A stretch of 64,000 bases of DNA from Diphasiastrum complanatum (Eukaryota; Streptophyta; Lycopodiopsida; Lycopodiales; Lycopodiaceae), in NCBI GenBank assembly GCA_029204225.1, contig CM055096.1, positions 58,419,600 to 58,483,599 of the forward strand. The letters run 5' to 3'. The notes under the pieces were generated by a model, which saw nothing but the letters and a program-made list of their open reading frames with translations, did no database searches and was not told the DNA's origin. Below, piece by piece: positions 44,686 to 52,846 of the stretch. A program made the translations under genes and the position numbers. Positions within the stretch are counted from its first letter, which is position 1. The number at the start of each line of letters is the position of its first letter.

Positions 44686-45774
44686 TGTTCACAGATTCTC
44701 TGAATCTGTGAACACGGTTCTAGTGATTTCTTTACCTCTTCTTTAGTTACGGTTCTTTATGGTTCTTCTTCTTATTAGAACAGTTACAAAGCAGAAGCGT
44801 TACTCAGATTTCAACATGTATTTCCCAGTCTATCAGTGGGAGACACCATTCTGATACTCAGCTACATGTAGAAACCGACCATGTAACCATCTTTAGCTCA
44901 AGAGGATCAACATTTTGGAACATGGAGCAGACCTACCACTATCTACTGAATTAGAAATCAATCAAGAACAAGATTAACTACTGAAAAAGAAACAAGAAAC
45001 TAAAAAACAAGAAACTGGGTTCCTAACAGCATTTGACAGTCCAAGAATCAAGAAACACTCATTTCTTGATGCTTAGAATGCCCAAGAACAATCAAGAACT
45101 GGAAGCTAAGAGAGTATGCAAGATATACACCACTATTCCAGCCTATTTAGTTTACTTGAATACTGATTTCTACCTTATTCCATAAACAAGAAGTGAATTC
45201 TAATCCACAACTAAGCAAGAAACTAGAAAACAAGATCCTAGTTAATCCACAATACAAGGAAATCAAGCATGCTCATAGAAACTTCACTCAAGAACATTGC
45301 CATGAACAAGGAGCTTAGCAATCATCAAGAACTCATGGAGGATCCTCTTTCTTTGCTCAAGAGATCTTGACAATACATTCAAAAAGCTCCCTCACAAGAG
45401 AGGGGTGCCCTTAAATAAGCAAGAAGGCTGCCCATGTGGAGCCCAAATGGCAATTCCACCAAATTAGAAATTACATGTGGAATTTGCCCTTCCACTAAAG
45501 GTCACCATCAAAAGGTGGCTCACTCTAACTAATTTAAGGGAGGGGGGTCTACATTTATTTACAAATCCTAGGAAATATGACTAGCTCCTACATGGTCGTT
45601 CCTTCTCTGGGATACACCATGTAGGCTCACATAGATATTTCACTGTCATCCTAGCTAGTAATTTCTCGGCTCTCAGCTTCTTCTGCTCTCCTCCTTTTGA
45701 CACCTCTTCATGGGCGAGAGGTATTCTGTGTCTTCGGCTTGGCTCGGCATCTGGGGATTCTCTGAAATCTGTTA
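44686..45774 (-). mobile_element. Complete LTR of the gypsy-like element (1,089 bp)
   Basis: It starts TGTTCACAGATTC and ends with an imperfect mirror of that start (AATCTGTTAACA). The first 29 bases are a perfect hairpin: TGTTCACAGATTC, TCT, then GAATCTGTGAACA. A minus-strand TATA-like GCTTATTTAAGG lies near 45410-45421. Short frames inside it (for example 45581-45784) look spurious. Confidence 0.8.
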
Positions 45775-46586
45775 ACATCATCAAGAGTTAGATTACCTTG
45801 CTTGTCTCCTTGATCTCTCTTCTTTTTGTAACAATCACTAAGCAAAGTGACCCTTGATGCCACAATAGAAGCACTTCAATTTAGACCTATATTTCTTCTT
45901 ACCAAAAGAAGAAGACTCACCATGATCTTGTCCTTTAGACCACTTTTCCTTATCTTTTTCCTTGAACTTGTCTTTGATGAACATTGCTTCCTCACCATCT
46001 TGAGATGTTGTTGTAGATTCACATCTTGCTTGAATCCTATATTCCTCATTGATCAAGATCTTTTGAAGATCCATCAAACTTGGAAAAGTTTTTTGAATAG
46101 TAAGGCTTTGTACAATATTAGCATGAGCATCCAACAAGCCATTAAGAATAACTTGAACAAGCCCTCATCAATGCAAGCTAACTCATCATTTAAAGCCTTC
46201 ACTCTCAAAACAAAAGTATTAGGACTCTCTTCTTTCTTTTGTAAGCTTTGAAAGATTTGTCTTCTTAAAGTCAACAGTCTAGATGTAGACTTGGATTCAT
46301 AAAGCTTCTTCAAAGCTTCCCAAGCCTCATGAGATGAATTTCACTTACCAATCTCCTTGAGTAGCTCATTGGTAATATTCATCTTGATCATGTGTACAAC
46401 TTTCTCTGCTCTCTTGTCATACCCCACTTGATCTTGTTGAACCAAGGGTCCCTCCTCCAACCCTACAACAATATCCATCAAATCATGCATTTCAAGAATT
46501 GATTCCATTCTCACCTTCCATGTAGAGTAGTTGGATGAGGTAAGCCTATCATTGCCTTCCAACATGAATCCACTTGATGTAGCCAT
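45775..46586 (-). pseudogene. Copia gag (frameshifted) interrupted by the gypsy-like insertion
   Basis: 46586-46341 is the N-terminus (MATSSGFMLEGNDRLTSSNY, STWKVRMESILEMHDLMDIV, HMIKMNITNELLKEIGK). 46313-46074 holds KKLYESKSTSRLLTLRRQIF. 46137-45838 holds INEEYRIQ, a Lys-rich part and the knuckle CFYCGIKGHFA, where a stop replaces the next residue. The tail runs to the target duplication at 45775. At least three frame breaks are present. Related to 30449-31427 and 307-1915. Confidence 0.8.
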
Positions 46587-47083
46587 GTTGCAATGACCTG
46601 ATATTTCTCTTCAACCTGTTCCAATGCACAAAGCACTCTTTTGAATAACAACAAAAAGAAATCACAAAGACATGGAATCTCTCAATTCTCTTCTAGCACT
46701 TATAACTAGCAAATCAACACATAGAATGAAGAAATTTTGATCAACCTATGATCTACCAACAATCTATTGAATCTTGCCACTTCCTAAGATTGAAACACAC
46801 TCTATTGAAGTCTATCAACCTCAAAAAATAGAGATACAATCAAAAATAGGATTTTGACAAAATCACAAAAAATTGAATCTTCCAATTTCTACATGCAATT
46901 GCAACAAACTTGATATCAAATCTTGTAGCCTCTAATGAAGCTTTCCTAACGCATCAAAAATCGGCAAACCCACAATAAGGCACATGTGAAATCGGCCTAC
47001 TTAAAGTTCATAAACCTAAATTGAGTTTTGACCTACAAAAGACCAATTCTACTTATGCGAAATGCTTGATTTTTGCACCACAA
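46587..47083 (-). other. Leader of the minus-strand copia element
   Basis: Non-coding sequence between gag and the primer site, similar to 31428-31790. No upstream frame of note. Confidence 0.6.
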
Positions 47084-47095
47084 GCTCTGATAGCA
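47084..47095 (-). promoter_or_regulatory. Copia primer-binding site, minus strand
   Basis: GCTCTGATAGCA on the plus strand reads TGCTATCAGAGC on the minus strand, one base from the standard TGGTATCAGAGC. It touches the LTR at 47096. Confidence 0.85.
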
Positions 47096-47645
47096 TGTGA
47101 AGATTTTGTGAATCACTATGATCCAAAATCATCTACTGATATTTGGTATGAAAGGCCTCACAATTTACACCATTTTTACTTAATGAAAGAGATGCAAACT
47201 CAAAAAGATATTGATCAAACATCAAACTTATGGTAAAATGAAGTTGATGTTCGTACAAAAATAGTAAGTGGCTATATCTCACACGTGCGGATCCGAATAT
47301 CAACAAGATTGCAAGATATCATCAATATAGTGCACCCATGGATAGATGAACCCAAGAGAACTCATGTATAAGCATCAAATGAGGTGAGAGAGAGAAGAAT
47401 CATTTCTCCCACAAGTTTACATCTATTTATATCATGTCCATGCCTCATTAATGAGCTCGGTTTCCCTCCATAGAAACTTCTAGATCAAAAACCCTACTAC
47501 AATATGAACTAGATTCAATGTATCTAACATTCAAATTTGAATGTGTCCAAACTCGACTTTCTACTTTCCCTCACTTTCTAAAAGTGGTAATTCGAATACT
47601 TTTAGACTATTATAACTTTGAAAAGTCAAACTCAAAGTCTAATGT
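47096..47645 (-). mobile_element. 5' LTR, outer end truncated
   Basis: It begins TGTGAAGATTTTGTGAATC like 40709. CTCACACGTGCGGATCC lies near 47278 and a minus-strand TATA-like box near 47420 (GATATAAATAG). It is lost at about 47645, where GTTTTAGGGTCTAAG and then the LTR end of the next element follow. Confidence 0.8.
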
Positions 47646-47668
47646 TTTAGGGTCTAAGTCTAATAAAT

Positions 47669-49048
47669 GTTTGTTTTATACAAGCGCCGCAAACCCCAAT
47701 AGGATTTTCTCCAACATGGTATCAGAGCTATTTTCGTAGCCTGATAAGCTTCCACGATACAAGACTCTACCAACCGATAAAGTAATTGTCTTCTTGTTCT
47801 ATAATCCAATACTAGATTTTCATTCTTAGGTCATTGATAGGTTTTCCTATCACCTAGACTAATCTTCCAAATGGATTCCCAAGGGAAAGCCAGTCCTATC
47901 ATGGACAAGCTTGATGGAGCCAATTACCATCTGTGGAAATTTAAGATGAAAACTGTACTAATGGCTAAAGAATTGTATGATGTTGTTACAGGTGCAGAAG
48001 GAAAACCCGAAGCAAACGACGCAGCAATCGGCAGATGGAAGCTGAAGGATGGAAAGGCTTTCACGCTGATCATCCACAACATTACGGATACCTTGATCGA
48101 CCATGTATCCGAGGCCCATACATCGAAAGAAGTCTGGGACATCTTGAGCACACTATACGAAGTGCGAGATATAGCATCCAAGCTACATCTCAGGAAGAAA
48201 TTTTACTCCCTCAAGATGGTGAATGGTGATTCCCTGCAGAATCACATCAACCAATTAGAGAACCTGCTAAACCAAATGGACGCTGTCGGATTTGTCATAG
48301 ACGATCAAGATGTAGTAATGCAACTGCTTACAAGCTTGCCAAGCTCATACGATAGCTGGGTGATGATCATCATGACACATCCAAAACTGACTCTTTTGAG
48401 AGTCATTACTATGTTGTTGCAGGAAGACACGCGGAGGAACGAAGCCTCAAGTTCCTATCCTGATTCTCATGCCTTGTACACCAACAAGAGCACAACTAAG
48501 CAGAAGAAGAAAGGCCCGAAGCAAACAAAGTGAGAACAGAAACCAACACAACACAAAGAACAGTCAAATCCATAGGGGAATAAGAAGCTTTTCTGCAGAC
48601 ACTGCAAGCGAAACAACCACTAAATTTAAGATTGTCAGATACCACAAACAAAGAATAATAGCTAGGGGCAGTCGAATCAAGTGGCAAATGCAGCTATAGA
48701 AGCTCCACAACCTACTCAAGAAGCGGATCATGATGTCTTCATGACCAGCCATCAAGGAGCATCCGGCGACAGTTCTTGGTTCCTGGATTCCGGACTCACT
48801 CACCACATGACCAGTCTCATTGGCTGTTTCAAGTCCTATACATCTTATAGTACCAATAAATATGTTCACCTTGGCGATAATAGCACACAAGCTGATTGAG
48901 CTTTGCAAATGACCAATCTAAGTTACTCTCTAAAGTCTTGTATGTACCAAACTTATCTACGAATATGCTCTCTATAAGTAGAATCACAGATCTAGGACAT
49001 AGAGTAGAATTCGAGTGTGATCAGTGCAAAGTAGTTGATAGAACAGGA
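47669..49048 (+). mobile_element. Plus-strand copia element, block B: LTR end, primer site, gag, protease
   Basis: The LTR end is 47669-47716 (ends CTCCAACA) and the primer site is the canonical TGGTATCAGAGC at 47717-47728. Gag is at 47871 and protease follows to about 49048, where sequence shared with 27527-27623 begins. It is the sister of 24171-25577. Confidence 0.8.
47871..48533 (+). pseudogene. Copia gag, truncated by a stop
   Basis: 220 codons start MDSQGKASPIMDKLDGANYH and are nearly identical to 24378-25040. A TGA after KKKGPKQTK ends the frame before the zinc knuckle. Beyond it, CRHCKRNNH is readable (about 48590-48620), so B keeps the Cys pair that A lost but has stops on either side. 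Confidence 0.85.
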
Positions 49049-49081
49049 AGACTTAGTAATAAAGCAATACGTCGGGAATGA
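48681..49081 (+). pseudogene. Copia protease, two broken frames
   Basis: 48681-48899 has GDSSWFLDSGLTHHMTSLIG with an intact D-S-G, unlike the A copy. It then loses about 20 bases after NSTQA compared with A and shifts frame. 48896-49048 continues FANDQSKLLSKVLYVPNLST and ISRITDLGHRVEFECDQCK. Confidence 0.8.
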
Positions 49082-49143
49082 GGCAATTCTCTTCTTGCAT
49101 AGAGCAGTACGTAAGATATGAAACCTCAAAAGGAAAGCAACGT
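49049..49143. repeat. Inverted copy of 27527-27623
   Basis: It starts at the point where homology with block A ends, and borders the 3' flank of the germin-like pseudogene. It differs in only two or three positions from the reverse complement of the 27.5-kb copy. Confidence 0.85.
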
Positions 49144-49423
49144 GTTTATTCATGAAGTAGTAGTTATTAGCATTTGATCTAACTAACAATCATACACTGT
49201 ATTTGTTACAAACTTTAGCCAGAAATCGCTGTTCGAGATACAAACTAGATGACTAATTCCTCAACAACTCGCTGGATAGAAAGCATGACCAATGACCATA
49301 TTCTGATTAGAAGACTTGGTGATCAATTTTCATAGGTACGGGTGCAAATACATCTGAGTCAAAGCAAAGCGATGAGTACCCTTATTACTGGAGAAGGATC
49401 AGTCTGCCATCACAGCCTAAGAA
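49144..49423. other. 3' flank of the germin-like pseudogene
   Basis: Non-coding. On the minus strand this would be the 3' untranslated and downstream region. I see no clear polyadenylation signal that I would defend, and no repeat homology elsewhere in the window. Confidence 0.4.
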
Positions 49424-49752
49424 TTATTTGGAGCCTGAGAAAATTGCTTTCAGTTTGTCCACTGTCTTCTTATCCAAGAAAAGTGATTTCTCTAGCACTT
49501 CATCCTTCATGTCTGAGCCGAACAAGGAATCCCCAATGGCCTGGAAGCCAGGGTATTGGCTGTTCAGAGCAACCACGGCTTGAGCTGGTGCATCTTGAGC
49601 TACATTCAGTTCGTAAGATCAGCAACACAGAAGTCCTGTAAAGGATCCGGATCGGCAGCATTGACATTGACAGGCGCGAATTGTAGCAGGAGCAAGGCCA
49701 GGAATATCAGCAGCCAGCCTGCAAGGATATTGAAAGAGGTAGAGGCTTGCAT
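49424..49752 (-). pseudogene. Germin-like protein pseudogene, cupin core deleted
   Basis: From the Met at 49752 the minus strand encodes a signal peptide with a strong hydrophobic core (ILAGWLLIFLALLLLQFAP), then ADPDPLQDFCVADL, the diagnostic mature start of plant germin-like proteins, with the first conserved Cys. After TN the frame meets TGA (49606-49608). From about 49610 a shifted frame gives the family C-terminus: NVAQDAPAQAVVALNSQYPG, FQAIGDSLFGSDMKDEVLEK and KTVDKLKAIFSGSK, then TAA at 49424. The central about 120 residues, with both germin boxes and the metal-binding His/Glu, are missing. Germins are secreted apoplastic manganese enzymes; this copy would be inactive. The deletion could also hide a misassembly. 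Confidence 0.85.
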
Positions 49753-49904
49753 TTTGTCTAGAATGAACTTTGTTGCCAATTTCCAAATGGATGGAAAAGA
49801 GAGCCTATACAAAGTAAGATTGACTATGAAAAACACTTGGAACTAGACTGTGTGTCGCTGCTGAAACGAGAGTATGATTGACTCATGTGTGAGAGTGGGA
49901 TACA

Positions 49905-49921
49905 CAAGGGATATATATATA
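49905..49921 (-). promoter_or_regulatory. TATA box of the germin-like pseudogene
   Basis: The minus strand reads CCACTATATATATCCC, about 160 bases upstream of the start codon, which leaves room for a normal leader. The related upstream unit carries CTTTATATATGC at about 50683-50694. Confidence 0.6.
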
Positions 49922-50680
49922 GTGGTGGATATGGAGGCAAGATTTGTAATGGACATTGGCATAAAAAGTGTTCATGTGACACACTCTAGTTCCTTGAGAG
50001 CACGGGTACACACCATGCTTCTTTTAAAAGTAGACGAAGTGTCATTCAGCCATTTGGCCATTAACTCCGTATGTATTGGCTGGGAGTAAACTTGCTACCG
50101 CTTGTACCAAACCTTGCCACTCCAGCAGCTTGAGCCTACTACACTTTCTAGTAAGCTTCCTCTCGAGCGAATACGTGTTAGGTAACAAGTAGCACCTTAG
50201 GAAAAGTGTAGCCTCTTAGACCACATACTAGAGGAATATTTGTCTAGCCTAAAAGTACAGTAATACTGTGCAAAGTCCATGGATAGACCCATTTTATCGC
50301 ATAAGTGGCTTGGTGGCCAATTTTGATGAGCTTGCTAGAGCAGATGAAATCTAAGCCCTAACATTGAACGTGCAAAATGGGCATGTCCCTCCTACCTTTC
50401 CATGACGTTATAGGCCAAGGTTGCTTGATCTATAAGCCATTATGTGTTCTTTCATGGCCATTTTGCATTTTGGAAGGCCATTTTGCTTTCTGTTTTCGGT
50501 GTTGTGATTATGTCTTTTAAATCATGCCCATATGTTGCAAAAAAATGCCATCCTAACCCGATATAAGTAAATATTGAGTTTTAACTAAGTCTAAATCTTA
50601 TTTTGGACATGAACGAAGCCATGGTCGAGTTTCTAATGATAATGGTTTTGTACTTGACTTTTAGAAGGGCTTGTCTTATG
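49905..50680 (-). repeat. Germin-like upstream region, tandem unit 1
   Basis: This unit and 50681-51485 share the same landmarks in order: TATA, GTGGTGGA, AAAAAGTGTTCATGTG, GGCACACTC, GGAAAAGTGTA, GGCCATTTTGC, CATATGTTGCAAAA and GTAAATATTGAGTTTTAAC. It contains the presumed promoter and distal region of the pseudogene. Confidence 0.75.
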
Positions 50681-51485
50681 CATATATAAAGTGGTGGAGA
50701 TAGAAGCTAGATTCTTAATCTACATTGGCAAAAAAAGTGTTCATGTGGCACACTCTCATTCCTTTAGACTAGAGTTGCTACACTCTAACATAACAACGAT
50801 GTGCCATTCAACTATTCGTCGATTACAACCCATATTGGTTGGGAGTAGGCGTGCTACCGCTTGTAGCAAGCTTTGCCACTCCCACAAAGTGAGCCTGCTA
50901 CAAGGTGTAGCATAATTCATTTCAAAGAATACATAGTATGTAGCACCCTAGGAAAAGTGTAACCTCTTAGACCATAGATTAGAGGAATGTTTGTCCACCC
51001 TGTTGTGGATACCCTAAAAGTACAACAATACTATGCTATAGCCATGGATACACCCATTTTGTCCTGTAAGTGGCCTGATGGCCAATTTCAATGAGCTTAG
51101 TAGAGTGAGATGAGGCTGAGTAGTGAACAGGCAAATGGGCATGTCCTCTTGTTGTTTCATGAAATTATAGGCCAAGGTTGCATTCTATGATTTCTTATGA
51201 CCGTTTTGTATTTTGGAAGGCCATTTTGCTTTTCGTTTCCAGTTGTGCCATAATTCTACCTTGTAAATCACGCTCATATGTTGCAAAAGCGTTCCATCCT
51301 AATTTTTGTTTTTTGTGTTGTGATTCTATCATGTAAATCACACTCATATGTTGCAAAAACATGCCATTCTAACCTTATAAAAGTAAATATTGAGTTTTAA
51401 CCCATTATTAATCTTATTTCAAAGACAAAGGTAGCCATGGTGGAGTTTCTAATGATATAGATTATGTACTTGACTTTCAAAAGGG
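50681..51485 (-). repeat. Germin-like upstream region, tandem unit 2
   Basis: A diverged second copy of 49905-50680. It also contains a smaller internal repeat: TTGTAAATCACGCTCATATG and ATGTAAATCACACTCATATG about 70 bases apart (51275 and 51335). No second germin coding part follows its TATA box; it faces unit 1. Confidence 0.7.
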
Positions 51486-51499
51486 CAAGACTTGTGCTT

Positions 51500-52302
51500 T
51501 CAAAGAGTGTATCTCTTTTATCTCAATGTCTCCCATTTTAAGGGACTTGGAGTGTAAAACAAAATAACACATCAACTAAACTATCTTGATTTAATAGAAA
51601 TGTACATATCATTATAAAAAATCTCCAAAACTTTTAAAGACTCTTATCCAACTAGTTTCTAGAGCCTCAAGTGGCCGACTCCATCAAGAAATTTCATGAG
51701 CATTTTTTAAATTATAAATTTGCAATGTATTGGCTAAAATACAATTTTCACCAAGAATTGTGCATAAAGTAGAGCACCCTTAAAATAGAACTTCACAATT
51801 TCCAATTCTTAATTTACTATGATGAGGTGCATGTGAATCCAAGGTGCTTCCAAATCTAAGGCTCAATATCATACATATTATATACTAGTCCTAACATCTC
51901 TTAAAAAAGAAAATAATTTATCAATTTTTAGGAAGTTAACATCCTTCAAAATATCTATGAAACCGATTATGGAGAAAAGTTGCTAGGTCCAACCAAGTCA
52001 CCATTTTTGAACTTTCTAGAACACTGCTTTCAAGTGAATCAAAAGACCAAGTGTCAACTAGAATTAATATGCCTCCAGACTTGTTTGAATTAAGTTGAAA
52101 CACTTGTATGTAACCTTCATGTACTAATTGTGTGAATAGCATATTGTGGTACATTTTGTCTCACAACTAGCACTAAAATAATTTATCTTTTTACCTAGTC
52201 TAACATGAAGGACCACGTCGCCATTCCTAAAGTTTCTAGAACACTCAAATGAATCAAAAGATGAAGTGTCCAAGCTAGAATTAATATGTCACCATTCCTG
52301 AA
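51500..52302. repeat. Inverted, diverged copy of CACTA-block sequence
   Basis: 51650-52160 matches the reverse complement of about 16200-16790 (for example CCATCAAGAAATTTCATG, GGAAGTTAACATCCTTC and CAAGTGAATCAAAAGA). Within it a segment is repeated: 51990-52075 and 52205-52290 both carry CTAGAACACT, GAATCAAAAGA and CTAGAATTAATATG. It ends where copia protease begins. Confidence 0.65.
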
Positions 52303-52846
52303 TTTTGGAGCCACAAGACACATGACAGGTAACAAGAATTGGTTCAATAGCTTGAAAGTGTTGGATAATGGAACATCTATTTCACAAGAAAATGGTGAGG
52401 TGTACAAGATCAAGGGGATAGGCACCGTTTCAATCTAACTACCTGATGGCAAAAGCAGGATGATCAGGGAGGTACTTTACGTACCAGGTTTGAAGAATAA
52501 TCTACTTTCTGTTGGAGTCATTACTGATCGAAAGTTGAAAGTAGAATTCGCCCATGATCATTGCTTTGTGAAAGATGTGAACCAAAAGTTCAAAGTTATT
52601 GCGGATGGAGTAAGAGAGCCCAATACAAAATTGTACAGGTTGAATGCTACAAATAAGGGGCAACATGGACTTGTATCATACATTCTATCGTAAACTGAGT
52701 TGTGGCATAAGAGGCTTGGTCACTTGAACTTGGGAAGCCTCAGTTTGATGAGAAAATTGGAGATGGTAACAGGATTGCCTACCATAGAAGATAACTTGAA
52801 ATCGATGTGTGAATCATGTGTATATGGGAAGTAGCATCGAGAGAAG
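52303..52846 (+). pseudogene. Copia protease end and GAG-pre-integrase; integrase deleted
   Basis: It reads GATRHMTGNKNWFNSLKV, a stop after GTVSI, EVLYVPGLKNNLLSVGVITD, a stop after SYILS, LWHKRLGHLNLGSLSLMRK and CESCVYGK, another stop, then HREKLK, which runs straight into the polyprotein linker. The whole D,D-35-E core is missing between HRE and the linker. Confidence 0.8.

Larger units (their letters stand above)
43180..45774 (-). mobile_element. Gypsy-like (Ty3) gag-protease element with TCATC target duplication
   Basis: The element begins TGTTCACAGATTCTCTG at 43180 and ends AATCTGTTAACA at 45774, flanked by TCATC at 43175-43179 and 45775-45779. Right LTR (5' for this minus-strand element) is 44686-45774, 1,089 bp. 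The left LTR remnant is 43180 to about 43385, with its inner part, polypurine tract and all pol genes deleted. The primer-binding site is at 44666-44683. Gag and retropepsin lie between. It sits in the copia gag and is shared with block A (21998). Confidence 0.85.
40709..47645 (-). mobile_element. Minus-strand copia element with both LTRs, block B, nested gypsy-like insertion
   Basis: 3' LTR 40709-41345 (TGTGAAGATTTTG to TTTCTCACA), a deletion-fused RT/RNase H scrap, integrase and protease (41892-43134), a gypsy-like element (43180-45774), gag (45838-46586), leader, primer site (47084-47095) and 5' LTR (47096 to about 47645, truncated on the outside). Both LTRs start TGTGAAGATTTTGTGAATCA. It inserted in the CACTA remnant at 40708/40709. 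Confidence 0.85.
31815..49048 (+). repeat. Segmental duplication, block B (colinear with block A, 6290-25577)
   Basis: Same order and orientation as block A; correspondences are given at the block A entry. The B-specific events are a 6,089-base deletion joined at 33588/33589, a solo LTR at 38855-39545, about 2 kb near 34516-36523, deletion of the RT core at 41530, and a retained 5' part of the copia (45775-47645). The right end of homology is at about 49048, inside the protease of the plus-strand copia. Confidence 0.8.

Noticed and set aside
47646-47668. GTTTTAGGGTCTAAG as a third telomere-like array
   Set aside because: It is a single short match at a junction and too little to call.
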